From an uncultured Flavobacteriales bacterium (GTDB lineage Bacteria; Bacteroidota; Bacteroidia; Flavobacteriales; Flavobacteriaceae), in assembly GCA_913063255.1 (NCBI GenBank), contig CAJXYJ010000006.1:1-46646 (forward strand): a DNA stretch of 46,646 bases. The letters are read 5' to 3'. Below the pieces are notes generated by a model that saw only the letters and a program-made list of their open reading frames with translations, made no database searches and had not been told where the DNA came from. This document shows, piece by piece, positions 7,774-17,341 of this stretch (its first letter is position 1; every line of letters begins with the position of its first letter). The translations under genes and the position numbers were made by a program.

Positions 7774-8271
7774 ATGAAAGATAAAAAACAGAACAGCGGA
7801 TTCAATACACCAAAAAACTATTTTGGAGATTTTGAAGATCGATTATTCCATAAGCTTAATGAAGATACAATTCCGAAAGAATCTAGCTTTACTACTCCTA
7901 AAGAATATTTTAATCAATTAGATTCGAGTATTTTGCAAAATAGTGATAGCACTGTTTATCCTACCAAGGTAATTCAACTGTTTTCAAAAAGAACCCTAGC
8001 CTATGCCATAACAATTGCAGCTTGTGCAACACTAATAGTTTCAATTTCAAATAGAAATAAGACACTAAATACCATAGATAATATTGAGATTACTAGTATC
8101 GAAAGTTATATCGAAGAAGGAAATTTAGAAATGGATTCATACGATATAGGTTCTTTACTTAATGACGAAGATTTAACAAATACCATTTCTGAAAAGGAAT
8201 ACATAACTAAAGATGTTATAGAGGATTACTTATTTGATCAAATTGAAGACACATCCATATTAATAGAATAA
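7774..8271 (+). CDS. One-pass membrane protein, probable anti-sigma factor
   Basis: 165 residues with one hydrophobic segment at about 74-92, placing roughly 73 residues in the cytoplasm and 73 acidic residues outside. No family motif such as a zinc-binding HxxxCxxC is present. The cytoplasmic half carries two copies of an F-x-TPKxYF motif (GFNTPKNYF at 9-17, SFTTPKEYF at 38-46), a pattern seen in uncharacterised proteins next to Bacteroidota ECF sigma genes. Position and topology support an anti-sigma role, but this is inference. The ATG at 7774 was preferred to a TTG at 7756. It is followed 11 bases later by the periplasmic protein gene. Confidence 0.7.
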   Translation: MKDKKQNSGFNTPKNYFGDFEDRLFHKLNEDTIPKESSFTTPKEYFNQLDSSILQNSDSTVYPTKVIQLFSKRTLAYAITIAACATLIVSISNRNKTLNTIDNIEITSIESYIEEGNLEMDSYDIGSLLNDEDLTNTISEKEYITKDVIEDYLFDQIEDTSILIE

Positions 8272-8282
8272 AAACAATCAAA

Positions 8283-8738
8283 ATGAAAAAGATAGCGATA
8301 TTAGTTTTACTTATAAGTTCGGGGTTATTTGCACAAAGGCCAAATGGACAAAAACCAAATCACGAAAGGATAAAAGCATTAAAAACAGCTCATATTACAG
8401 AGCATTTAGACTTAACATCCTCTGAAGCAGAGAAATTTTGGCCAGTATATAATGAATTTGATAAAAAACTAATGTCCCTTAAAGAAAAAGATCGAGGTGA
8501 GTTTAAGGGCAAATTAATAAATGACGGCATTGATTCATTAACCGATGAAGAAGCAAATATTTTAATTGATAAAATTCTTGTAATGAAAACTTCTGAATTG
8601 GAATACAGAAAAGAATTAGTTATTAATTTAAAAGAAGTCTTGCCTCCACAAAAAATAATAAAACTATATAAAGCCGAAGAGAGTTTTAAAAGAATGTTGT
8701 TAGATCGTTTAAAAGAGCGAAGAGGCAAAAAAGATTAG
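8283..8738 (+). CDS. Spy/CpxP-like periplasmic protein, third gene of the sigma cluster
   Basis: 151 residues with a signal peptide (MKKIAILVLLISSGLFAQ). The mature part is highly charged and helical, with HLDLTSSEAEKFWPVYNEF near residues 40-58, resembling the LTxxQ helices of Spy/CpxP stress chaperones. Related proteins next to sigma genes in flavobacteria have been annotated as sensors of ECF-type sigma factors. It probably sits in the periplasm and may bind unfolded protein or the outer domain of the preceding membrane protein. The gene lies 11 bases after its neighbour and is followed by a symmetrical terminator, which closes the three-gene unit. Confidence 0.8.
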   Translation: MKKIAILVLLISSGLFAQRPNGQKPNHERIKALKTAHITEHLDLTSSEAEKFWPVYNEFDKKLMSLKEKDRGEFKGKLINDGIDSLTDEEANILIDKILVMKTSELEYRKELVINLKEVLPPQKIIKLYKAEESFKRMLLDRLKERRGKKD

Positions 8739-8758
8739 TTTAGATTAGATTTGTTTTT

Positions 8759-8788
8759 AATAGGAGCTCTTTAATTAGTGCTCCTATT
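8759..8788. terminator. Bidirectional terminator between converging genes
   Basis: AATAGGAGC and GCTCCTATT form a perfect 9-bp stem with T-rich flanks on both sides. It serves the sigma cluster on the plus strand and the BNR lipoprotein, whose stop is at 8790, on the minus strand. Confidence 0.75.
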
Positions 8789-8789
8789 T

Positions 8790-9833
8790 TTATTCTTTAA
8801 AAATCAATCTAGAAATTTTGTTTCTTCCAGACGCAAAAGCTAGGGTATCATTAACAAACTCTAGTGCATAAAAACCTTCATCAGATAATTGCACCCAAGA
8901 ATCTCCAGCATCCTTACTATATGATATTCCAGGTGAACCAACGGCAACAATTCCATTTCCTTCACTCCCAGGCGCAAAACGAACCGAAGATCGATACCCT
9001 GGCTCTTTCCCATTACTTACTAAGTTCCAAGTTTTACCTCCGTCCCTAGTCAATGCCTTATTTCCTTCATTAAATTTTTGATTTTCCCAATCACCACCAA
9101 AAATAACTCCTGTCTTTTCATCTAAAAAATCTACACTATAGATTCCTGTCATTGCTTTGCCTTGAACTATTGGAGTCTCATATACTTCCCAAGATTTTCC
9201 TCTATCTGCAGAATAAAATACTCTCGCTTTCTTACCACCTGTAACAATCCAAACATGATTTTCATACAAAGCAATATTAGAATTACTAGCCGCAAATGCT
9301 GCCTCTCCTTTTTCTATAGCCGGAAGTATATCACAGGAAAGTTTTTCCCAATTATTACCACCATCTCTAGTAATTAATATAGATAGACAATCGTTGGTTG
9401 GGTCTCCCATAGCTATACCTTCATTATCGTCCCAAAAAGATATTGCATCATAAAAGACCTTTTCTCCTTTCTCTACATAAACCTCTTCAATATTGGTAGC
9501 TTCATTTTCATTAAAACCAATTTTATATAATACTCCTGGGTTCCCTATACTCAACACAAATACAGATTCTTTTGTAGTTGCTATCGCTCTAAAATTAAGT
9601 AATGAATCTTCATATTTAATGGAAGCTAATTTGGGTGTCCCATTATCTATTAAACCAACCTTACCATTATTAGCAGCAAACCATACTTTAGATATATCTA
9701 TTGATGCTATTGCTCGAATACTTAAACTATCTGTAAACACCCTTTCAATACTAACCGAACTAAAGTTTTTGGCTGGATTAGTAGTACAAGAAACTATAAT
9801 AATAGAACATAAGAAAATGAGGAGATAACGCAT
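8790..9833 (-). CDS. BNR/Asp-box repeat lipoprotein (beta-propeller)
   Basis: 347 residues. A lipoprotein signal peptide (MRYLLIFLCSIIIVSC) ends at Cys16. The rest holds Asp-box repeats, S/T-x-D-x-G-x-x-W: TRDGGNNWE, SADRGKSWE, TRDGGKTWN and SKDAGDSWV, spaced as in a sialidase or YCF48-like propeller. These repeats mark the fold and do not give a reaction. The catalytic arginines and FRIP motif of true sialidases are not evident. The protein is probably exposed on the periplasmic face of a membrane. The gene converges with the sigma cluster and diverges from the methyltransferase gene. Its function is unknown. Confidence 0.8.
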   Translation of the reverse strand: MRYLLIFLCSIIIVSCTTNPAKNFSSVSIERVFTDSLSIRAIASIDISKVWFAANNGKVGLIDNGTPKLASIKYEDSLLNFRAIATTKESVFVLSIGNPGVLYKIGFNENEATNIEEVYVEKGEKVFYDAISFWDDNEGIAMGDPTNDCLSILITRDGGNNWEKLSCDILPAIEKGEAAFAASNSNIALYENHVWIVTGGKKARVFYSADRGKSWEVYETPIVQGKAMTGIYSVDFLDEKTGVIFGGDWENQKFNEGNKALTRDGGKTWNLVSNGKEPGYRSSVRFAPGSEGNGIVAVGSPGISYSKDAGDSWVQLSDEGFYALEFVNDTLAFASGRNKISRLIFKE

Positions 9834-9881
9834 AGATTATTTTTTTTTCAAAAGTAAACAAATCGATAGACCATATTATAA

Positions 9882-9889
9882 TATCTTTG
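9882..9889 (+). promoter_or_regulatory. -7 promoter box for the RNA methyltransferase gene
   Basis: TATCTTTG matches TAnnTTTG exactly and lies 17 bases before the ATG at 9907, implying a leader of only about ten bases. Confidence 0.5.
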
Positions 9890-9906
9890 CAAACAATTTT
9901 ATAACT

Positions 9907-11118
9907 ATGAAACTTCACAGAAATCTAGTATTTGCAACTATAGATTCTCTTCTACTTATTTTTAACGAACAGAAACAAGCGGATAAAGTATTAAGAAACA
10001 CTCTAAAAAGAGATAAACGCTGGGGAGCTAGAGATCGTGGATTTATAGCTGAAACCACCTATGACATTGTACGTTGGAAGCGTCTTTATTCTAAAATAGC
10101 GGAAGTAAAAGAACCTTTTGACAGAACCAATTTGTTTCGTCTTTTTACAGTTTGGGCAACATTAAAAGGAATTCAAATTCCAGATTGGCCTCAATTTGAA
10201 GATACTCCTACTCGTAAGATAAAAGGACGTTTTGATGAATTATCAAAAATTAGAAAATACAAAGAGTCTATTCCAGATTGGTTGGATGAATTAGGTGTTA
10301 AAGAACTAGGAAAAAATTGGGATAAAGAAATACATTCTTTAAATCAAGTTGCCGATGTGGTTTTAAGAGTAAATACTTTAAAAACTACCAAGGAAAAACT
10401 TCAAAACACATTACAAGATTTAGAAATTGAAACAGAAATCTTAAAAGGATATCCTCAAGCTTTAAAATTAAAAGAACGTAAAAATGTATTTGTAACCGAT
10501 GTTTTTAAAAAGGGTTGGTTTGAAGTTCAAGATGCTTCTTCTCAAAAAGTTGCTAAATTTTTAAACCCTAAACCGGGCTCAAAAGTTGTGGACACTTGTG
10601 CTGGAGCTGGAGGGAAAAGTTTGCATTTGGCTGCATTGATGGAAAATAAAGGTCAGGTTATTGCATTAGACATCTATGATAACAAATTAAAAGAGCTTAA
10701 AAGAAGAGCAAAAAGAAACGGAGCACATAACATAGAAACTCGTGTGATAGATTCTACAAAAGTGATTAAAAAGCTTATAGGAAAAGCGGATAAAATATTA
10801 ATAGATGCACCTTGTTCTGGATTAGGAGTTCTAAGAAGAAATCCGGATGCAAAATGGAAATTACAACCAGATTTTTTAGATAATATAAGAGAAACTCAAA
10901 AAGAAATTATAGATTCCTATTCAAGAATGGTGAAACCTGGTGGTCAAATGGTCTATGCTACTTGTTCTATATTACCTTCAGAAAATGAAAATCAAGTAAA
11001 AGCATTTTTAAAACGGGATGAGGGTAAAGATTTTAAATTTATCAAGGATGAAAAAGTTCTTCCTAGTAAATCCGGTTTTGATGGATTTTATATGGCTTTA
11101 CTACAAAAGAATAGTTAA
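9907..11118 (+). CDS. RsmB/NOP-family RNA (cytosine-5) methyltransferase
   Basis: 403 residues. The C-terminal half is a SAM-dependent methyltransferase: the SAM loop VVDTCAGAGGKSLHLAA at about 229-245, the acidic ALDIYDNKL near 255-263, the motif IV DAPCSGLGVLRRNPDAKW near 301-318 and motif VI YATCSILPSENE near 350-361. The PCSG and TCS cysteines are the release and nucleophile pair of this family, and both are present. The enzyme makes 5-methylcytosine in rRNA or tRNA. The N-terminal part (about 1-130) is helical and replaces the NusB-like domain of E. coli RsmB, so the exact target base is uncertain. Confidence 0.92.
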   Translation: MKLHRNLVFATIDSLLLIFNEQKQADKVLRNTLKRDKRWGARDRGFIAETTYDIVRWKRLYSKIAEVKEPFDRTNLFRLFTVWATLKGIQIPDWPQFEDTPTRKIKGRFDELSKIRKYKESIPDWLDELGVKELGKNWDKEIHSLNQVADVVLRVNTLKTTKEKLQNTLQDLEIETEILKGYPQALKLKERKNVFVTDVFKKGWFEVQDASSQKVAKFLNPKPGSKVVDTCAGAGGKSLHLAALMENKGQVIALDIYDNKLKELKRRAKRNGAHNIETRVIDSTKVIKKLIGKADKILIDAPCSGLGVLRRNPDAKWKLQPDFLDNIRETQKEIIDSYSRMVKPGGQMVYATCSILPSENENQVKAFLKRDEGKDFKFIKDEKVLPSKSGFDGFYMALLQKNS

Positions 11119-11160
11119 ATATTATAATATTTAACAAGCAATAAAAAATCAGTAAATTAA

Positions 11161-11188
11161 AAAAAGCGCCCAATAGGGCGCTTTTTTT
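11161..11188. terminator. Bidirectional terminator
   Basis: AGCGCCC and GGGCGCT form a perfect 7-bp GC-rich stem with an AATA loop, flanked by an A-run and a T-run. It separates the methyltransferase gene from the converging T9SS protein gene. Confidence 0.85.
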
Positions 11189-11208
11189 ATTCGAAGAATA
11201 GCAATTAA

Positions 11209-14133
11209 TTATTTCACTATAACTCTTTCTGTTTTAAAAACAGATGCATCTTTACTTCCAACTTTTACGATATAAACACCACTCTCAGCATTTGATAAAT
11301 TAAGTTCCATTCTGTAAGAATCACCTATTTTATTTATGTTTTTATATCCTAATTGCTGTCCTAATAAATTATATAATGCTACATAAACATTCCCATCATA
11401 ATTAGATTTTAATGAAATAGAAAAGTTTTTGTTATCTGTAGAATAAACAAGCAATTCGGAATTATTGAATTCTAAATCATTAACTCCTAATTCACCCATA
11501 TTTGCAGTATAGTCTTCTGTTTCTCCATATTGAGATTCCTCACAAGCATCGTCTGGTACTGGAGCTTGCCAGTTTGATTTTACACGCATTCTGTGTTGTA
11601 TACCAGTTGTTTCATCTCCAGGAATTGTTAAATCAACCGTTTCTGTAAAAGTCCCACCTGCTTGTCCAGGAGCAATTACAAAATTAGGAACTACAACTTC
11701 ATCACTAGTAAAATTTGAATCATCGTTAAAATCAATCCAAACTTTTACGTTTTGATCTCCGTATCCAGTTGTAACTGTAAAATCATAAGTAGAACCAGGC
11801 ACTAAGGTTGCTTCTTGATCCGTAAAGTCTGCATATCCTTCACAACCTGAATCATTATCTAATTCTGCAACAGTAACGTTTGTAAATCCATCACCAAAAG
11901 AACAATCTGAATTAGGTTGACAAAGTAGATTCTCTATCTCAACAGTTATGGAATCATTAGAAGATTCTTGATCTCCCGCTAATAATGTAGTTACGACTAA
12001 TTCGTAAACTCCTAATTCAGAAAAATCTGCTTGTTGAGAAAAACTAAAAGAAACTTCTTCTTCTGAATCTATAGGACCTGCAAATGTTTCTACTACTGGA
12101 GTACCTCCATCTAAAATATATTGAACGTCGAAATTAGATTGTATAGCTGCACCAAAATTTATTAAGGTAACTGAAATTGTTTCGTTTCCTAATCCATTAC
12201 TACTTTCTGGAGCAGTTACTTCTAATGGACCTACATCGTTAGTTGCCAAATGGGTTACTTCTTTTGTAAATGCATCATTAGCTTCAAATTCGTCACCAGC
12301 TAAATCTGTACTTGCTTCAATAGCATAAGTTTGTCCAGAATTTGATAAATCTACAGTTTGAGTAAAGGTATAAGTGGCAGTATCATTACCAGCAATGCTT
12401 CCTCCAAATACTTCGGTAGCAACTAAATTGCCATCTACTCTTAACTCTACAGGTATATTAGATTGTGTAGCAGATCCAAAATTACGGATGCTAACCTCTA
12501 CTGTTTCAGTAGCAGTTAAAATTCCATTGTTTGGTTCCGTAATATTATTTATTCCTACATCTGCAGTAAACCCTCCACTTAATGAGAAAGAAGCTACTTG
12601 AGTTCTCCATTGGTTATTTGATGAAAAATATTCAGCGGTATGCCAGAAAGTAAAGTTATCTGGGTCCATGGTTAAATGTGAATAATCACCAAATCTATTG
12701 GTTGTAGTTTGTACTCCTACTCCATCAACAATAATTGTTTCCGCAATAGTCATTTCTCCTAAAGCATCTCCTTCAAAACGACCAGTATAGCTTATTCCAA
12801 CAGGCAAGGTAGCACTTGCTATGTTAAAGCCTAATCCAATATTTCCTGCTGCATCCATTGCTGCACTTCCCATAAAACGACTATGTCCATCTGCTGGAGC
12901 ATAGGTCCCTTCTTGGTAAACATCCCAAGGGTTAGCATCATCATTACGCAACTCTATCCATCTAATTCCAGATGTATCATTACCATCAATATCATCATTA
13001 AAAGTAATTACCCATGAGTTATGATCTCCAAAACTTCTGTAGTTAGCAGCGAAAGAAATAACACCACCAATCATATCTATTTTATTCCCAGTGCCTGGTT
13101 GTGCAACATCCCCTGTACCAAAAGGTGCAAAGACTGAGTTAAATGGATCTGTTGGAATTTCTAATGGTGCCGAGATTGTCGAATTTCCAGCATTCACAAA
13201 ATCTACATCAATCTCCCAAACTTTTAAATGATCAAAAGTTACACCACCCCAACCATCATCTTGAAGATATACTATATAACCTGGCACATCTGCAGGAGCA
13301 TCTGTTCCTAATAAATTAGCTGGTTCTGGGCTGTAAACAGTATTATTATTTGGAACAGATCCAGGCAATGGAAACCCAATAATTTGAGGATTTGCCCCTC
13401 CTGCTAAGATTACATCTCTTTCGATTGCATATACTTTATTTGCACCTCCTTTATTAGCAGTTAAATAATAAGCATCTGGCCAAACACTATAATGTGGGTA
13501 ATCTGGAAAGGCATCTAAAGAAAACTGATAAACATTATAAGCTCCTGTAGGATCATTAGTTACTGAAACTCCTAATGCTAATGAATTAGTTCCAAATGGG
13601 TCATCTCCAAATTCACTTACAAAATAACGATCCGCTAGATGATCATACATAATTATGGGATCACCCAAATTACCTGAAATCCCTAAAAAGGAAGCTAATG
13701 TTACTGGACCAGTTACCAAGGTCCCTGTCTTATCAAAAACTTTTATTTGTGAGTTTACAGCATGAACATAATGGTTTGGTCCAACAGCACCTGTAGGATC
13801 TGGTGGCGTAGGGCCTGTATTATCAAATCCAATAAAATTTTGTTCTAAAGCATAAGTATGAATTCCACCTTTTTCTTTTTGTGCATTTACATTAATGTCG
13901 TTTAATGGCAAAGCATTTTCATTTACTTTTGCATTATAACGAGATCTGTTAGGGACAATAGTCATTGTTTTAACTTCATCTGCATCATATGCAACTGTTG
14001 GAAGATCTCTTAATGGAATCGTGGTTCCAACAAAAGTTCCTTGAATTATTTCCACTGGAGGGAATAATTCTTGTGCAAAAATTCCGCAACTAAATAAAAT
14101 TGCGAAAGCGAGTAGTAAATTTTTAATTTTCAT
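11209..14133 (-). CDS. T9SS-exported multidomain protein with CARDB and GEVED domains, paralogue 1
   Basis: 974 residues. Signal peptide 1-20 (MKIKNLLLAFAILFSCGIFA). Residues of about 90-515 form a large N-terminal domain opening with DPTGAVGPNHYVHAVNS, which I recognise only as a recurring exoprotein type. Two CARDB-like adhesion repeats follow (VGINNITEPNNGILTATETV near 530 and VGPLEVTAPESSNGLGNETI near 637), then a GEVED domain (CEGYADFTDQEATLVPGS to GETEDYTANM, about 760-885), and finally a T9SS type A sorting domain ending GVYIVKVGSKDASVFKTERV. It is therefore secreted or anchored on the cell surface. Function is unknown; adhesion or binding of extracellular polymer is the usual guess. 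The tandem neighbour upstream has the same length and domain order. Confidence 0.88.
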   Translation of the reverse strand: MKIKNLLLAFAILFSCGIFAQELFPPVEIIQGTFVGTTIPLRDLPTVAYDADEVKTMTIVPNRSRYNAKVNENALPLNDINVNAQKEKGGIHTYALEQNFIGFDNTGPTPPDPTGAVGPNHYVHAVNSQIKVFDKTGTLVTGPVTLASFLGISGNLGDPIIMYDHLADRYFVSEFGDDPFGTNSLALGVSVTNDPTGAYNVYQFSLDAFPDYPHYSVWPDAYYLTANKGGANKVYAIERDVILAGGANPQIIGFPLPGSVPNNNTVYSPEPANLLGTDAPADVPGYIVYLQDDGWGGVTFDHLKVWEIDVDFVNAGNSTISAPLEIPTDPFNSVFAPFGTGDVAQPGTGNKIDMIGGVISFAANYRSFGDHNSWVITFNDDIDGNDTSGIRWIELRNDDANPWDVYQEGTYAPADGHSRFMGSAAMDAAGNIGLGFNIASATLPVGISYTGRFEGDALGEMTIAETIIVDGVGVQTTTNRFGDYSHLTMDPDNFTFWHTAEYFSSNNQWRTQVASFSLSGGFTADVGINNITEPNNGILTATETVEVSIRNFGSATQSNIPVELRVDGNLVATEVFGGSIAGNDTATYTFTQTVDLSNSGQTYAIEASTDLAGDEFEANDAFTKEVTHLATNDVGPLEVTAPESSNGLGNETISVTLINFGAAIQSNFDVQYILDGGTPVVETFAGPIDSEEEVSFSFSQQADFSELGVYELVVTTLLAGDQESSNDSITVEIENLLCQPNSDCSFGDGFTNVTVAELDNDSGCEGYADFTDQEATLVPGSTYDFTVTTGYGDQNVKVWIDFNDDSNFTSDEVVVPNFVIAPGQAGGTFTETVDLTIPGDETTGIQHRMRVKSNWQAPVPDDACEESQYGETEDYTANMGELGVNDLEFNNSELLVYSTDNKNFSISLKSNYDGNVYVALYNLLGQQLGYKNINKIGDSYRMELNLSNAESGVYIVKVGSKDASVFKTERVIVK

Positions 14134-14220
14134 GATAGTTTTTTTTTAAGATAGCCCGCAAGATAGTATTTTATAATATATCTTATTATAAGTATCTCGA
14201 TTAAAACTCTTTAAAATAAA

Positions 14221-14249
14221 AAAGAGCAGCCTATAACAGACTGCTCTTT
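14221..14249 (-). terminator. Terminator of T9SS paralogue 2
   Basis: AAAGAGCAG and CTGCTCTTT form a perfect 9-bp stem, 22 bases after the stop of the 14271-17195 gene on its strand. Its presence suggests the two paralogues are transcribed separately. Confidence 0.7.
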
Positions 14250-14270
14250 AAAATTTAAAATAAAAAAGTT

Positions 14271-17195
14271 TTATTTTACTATAATTCTAGCTGTTTTATA
14301 TGTTGTAGTTCCATGGCCTCCCATACGAAGAAAATAAACACCACCAGACATACTTGACATATCTATATCTACTTTATACACATTGTCATTTCTAGGAACT
14401 CTTTTATTAAAACCAACTTCTTGTCCTAAAATATTAAACACTCCTAAAAACACACCACCTTCATATTGAGTATTTAATATAACTTCAAATTGATTATTTG
14501 GTAAAGTAGTCACAATTAAATTAGAGTTACTAATCTCATAATCTTCTACACCCAAAGTACCGATATTTGCAGTATAATCTTCTGTTTCTCCAACTTGAGT
14601 GTTTTCACAAGCATCAATAACTGGTGCTTGCCAATTTGTTTTAACACGCATTCTATGCTCCCCAAGAGTAGCATCACTAGGAATTTCTAAATCTGTTGTT
14701 TCTGTATAAGAACCAGCTCCTTCTCCTTCAGCAATTCTAAAATTATTTACAACCACTTCACCAGGAAATTCAAAAATATTATCATCATTAAAATCTATAA
14801 ATACAGTTATCCATTGATCTCCAAAACCTGTAGTTAATGTTAGATCGTTTGTTGAACCTGGTTCTAAATTAGCAATTTGACTTGTAAAATCAGCGTATCC
14901 TTCACATCCAGAAGGGTTATTGATTTCAGCAACACTGAATAATTGAAGTCCATGACCTAAAGAACAATCGGGTGCTGGTTGGCATAGAAGATTTTCAACT
15001 ACTTTAGTAACCTCATCATCCGCATTATTTTGATCGCCTGAAAGCGAAGTGGATACACTAAAATTATAAACTCCCAACTCACTTAAATCAGCAGTTTGTG
15101 CAAAATTAAATACTATTGTTTCTTCAGAAGTAATTGGTCCTGCAAAACTTTCTATTATAGGACTCCCTCCATTAATGCTGTATTGAACATCAAAATTTGA
15201 CTGCGTAGAAGTACCATAGTTTTTAATTTTAACAGAAATTTCTTCATCTGCTGTTAAAGATGATCCTGTTATAGGACTTATTATAGCTATAGCTCCCACA
15301 TTATTGCCTAATAAATGGGTAACTTCTTTAGTATAATCGTCATTTGGAATAAATTCGTCACCTCCTAAATCTGTTGTAACAGCAATTTCATAGGTATCTC
15401 CAGCATTAGATAAATTTACAGTTTGAGAAAAGGTATAGGTTGCAGTTTCATTTGGATTTATAGTACCATTATAAGTCTCTGATGCTACTAAATTCCCATC
15501 TAATCTTAATTCTAAAGGAATATTAGATTGTGGATCAGAACCAAAATTACGGATATTAACCTCTACAGATTCAGCATTAGTTAATACCCCATTGATTGGT
15601 TCTAAAATATTAACAATCCCTACATCATCTGTAAATTCACCATTAATTGAAAAGGAAGCTACACGAGTTCTCCAAAAGTTGTTAGACGAAAAATAATCTG
15701 CTGTATACCAAAAAGTAAAATTATTTGGGTCCATCGTCATATGTGCATAATCTCCATATCTATTCGCATTTGTTCTTACACCAGGGCCATTAATAATTAC
15801 GGTTTCACCAAGTGTCATTTGTCCAAGTGGATCTCCGTCAAAACGCCCAGTATATCTTAATGAAACTGCTAATGAGGTACTCGCTGTAGTATATGCCAAA
15901 GCTATATTACCTGTTGCATCTATTGCAGAACTACTCATTAAACGACTATGACCATCCGCAATAGAATACGTTCCTTCTTGATAAATTTCCCAAGGATTAA
16001 CCTCATCGTTTCTTAATTCAATCCAACGAATTCCTCCGGTTTCATTTTCATCAATAAATGTATTAAATGTTATTAACCATGAATTATGGTTTTCAAAAGA
16101 TCTAAAATTTGCTGCGTATGAAACAATTCCTCCATGTCCAGAAAGTCTTTGACTCGTTCCTGGCTGATGAATAGCGCCATTACCATTACCAAAAATCTCT
16201 CCTGCATCAAATGGTTCTGTTGGAATTTCTAAGGCTTCTGAAACTGTAGAATTATTTACATTTGTCCAATCCATATTGATTTCCCAAACTTTTATATGAT
16301 CAAAATCAACACCACTCCACGCATCATCTTCTAAATAGGTTACGTAACCCGGCATAGATGGATCAATAGTAGTTCCTAAAAGATTTGCTGGTTCTGCGCT
16401 TTTTACTTGACTAGGGTTATATCTAATTCCTGGAAGTGAAAAAATTACCATTTCTGGATTTGCTCCACCCGCTAACATTACATCTCTTTCCATAACAAAG
16501 GTATGGCCACCTGTTCCAATTAAATTTACAGTTCCATAATAGCCATCATGCCACGTTGCATAATGTGGATAATCTGGAAAACCACCAGGATAGGTAAAAT
16601 CCCATACATTATATGAACCTGTTGGGTCATTAGTTTCAGAAACTCCAATAGACAGCGTGTTAGTTCCAGCTCCAAATTCACTTACCACCCATCTGTCTGC
16701 AAGTTGATCGTATAAAACGATTGGATCCCCATTATTAGAACCATTACCTAAAAAAGATGCTAAACTAACTGGTCCCAATAATAATCCTCCAGTTTTATTA
16801 AAAATTTTAATTGCTGAATTTACAGAATGAACATAATGGTTTGGTCCTACTGCACCAGTAGGATCTGGTGGAATATATCCTCCAGATTCATTCGCTGAAA
16901 AACCAACGAAATTTTGTTCCATTGCATATGCAGCAATTTTCCCTGTTTCAGTCTGTAGATTTTGAATTACAGTAGTTGTTGTGTTTTCTTCTGGTGTAAC
17001 ATTCGCCATATTAGGGAACATTATTACTTCCTCAGGATTATAATTGTTGGGATTAATAGTCTGAAAATCTCTTAGAGGAATTGTTAAGCCTTTATAGGTT
17101 CCTGTAATTACATCCATAGGTGGAAATAATTCTTGGGCAAAAATTCCGCAACTAAATAAAATTGCGAAAGCGAGTAGTAAATTTTTAAGTTTCAT
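14271..17195 (-). CDS. T9SS-exported multidomain protein with CARDB and GEVED domains, paralogue 2
   Basis: 974 residues, in tandem with paralogue 1 and sharing its whole domain order: signal peptide (MKLKNLLLAFAILFSCGIFA), a DPTGAVGPNHYVHSVNS N-terminal domain, two CARDB-like repeats, a GEVED domain (CEGYADFTSQIANLEPGS) and a type A sorting domain ending GVYFLRMGGHGTTTYKTARI. The mature proteins differ at many positions, but the signal-peptide DNA is almost identical between the two genes. The insert ENTTTTVIQNL near residue 70 replaces a different linker in paralogue 1. It is surface-exposed or released; its role is unknown. It diverges from purL across a 146-bp gap. A tandem duplication is the simplest origin. 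Confidence 0.88.
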   Translation of the reverse strand: MKLKNLLLAFAILFSCGIFAQELFPPMDVITGTYKGLTIPLRDFQTINPNNYNPEEVIMFPNMANVTPEENTTTTVIQNLQTETGKIAAYAMEQNFVGFSANESGGYIPPDPTGAVGPNHYVHSVNSAIKIFNKTGGLLLGPVSLASFLGNGSNNGDPIVLYDQLADRWVVSEFGAGTNTLSIGVSETNDPTGSYNVWDFTYPGGFPDYPHYATWHDGYYGTVNLIGTGGHTFVMERDVMLAGGANPEMVIFSLPGIRYNPSQVKSAEPANLLGTTIDPSMPGYVTYLEDDAWSGVDFDHIKVWEINMDWTNVNNSTVSEALEIPTEPFDAGEIFGNGNGAIHQPGTSQRLSGHGGIVSYAANFRSFENHNSWLITFNTFIDENETGGIRWIELRNDEVNPWEIYQEGTYSIADGHSRLMSSSAIDATGNIALAYTTASTSLAVSLRYTGRFDGDPLGQMTLGETVIINGPGVRTNANRYGDYAHMTMDPNNFTFWYTADYFSSNNFWRTRVASFSINGEFTDDVGIVNILEPINGVLTNAESVEVNIRNFGSDPQSNIPLELRLDGNLVASETYNGTINPNETATYTFSQTVNLSNAGDTYEIAVTTDLGGDEFIPNDDYTKEVTHLLGNNVGAIAIISPITGSSLTADEEISVKIKNYGTSTQSNFDVQYSINGGSPIIESFAGPITSEETIVFNFAQTADLSELGVYNFSVSTSLSGDQNNADDEVTKVVENLLCQPAPDCSLGHGLQLFSVAEINNPSGCEGYADFTSQIANLEPGSTNDLTLTTGFGDQWITVFIDFNDDNIFEFPGEVVVNNFRIAEGEGAGSYTETTDLEIPSDATLGEHRMRVKTNWQAPVIDACENTQVGETEDYTANIGTLGVEDYEISNSNLIVTTLPNNQFEVILNTQYEGGVFLGVFNILGQEVGFNKRVPRNDNVYKVDIDMSSMSGGVYFLRMGGHGTTTYKTARIIVK

Positions 17196-17302
17196 GATAG
17201 TTTATTATTTATTAGATAACGCGCAAGATAATCAAAATTATAAAATGATAAAGTCTAAATTATTACACCTATTTTTTTAGGATTTTTTACTTAGAAAATA
17301 AG

Positions 17303-17310
17303 TAACTTTG
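17303..17310 (+). promoter_or_regulatory. -7 promoter box for purL
   Basis: TAACTTTG matches TAnnTTTG and lies 31 bases before the purL ATG. Confidence 0.5.
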
Positions 17311-17341
17311 CACTTTGTAAAACCCTTGTAAATTAAATAGG

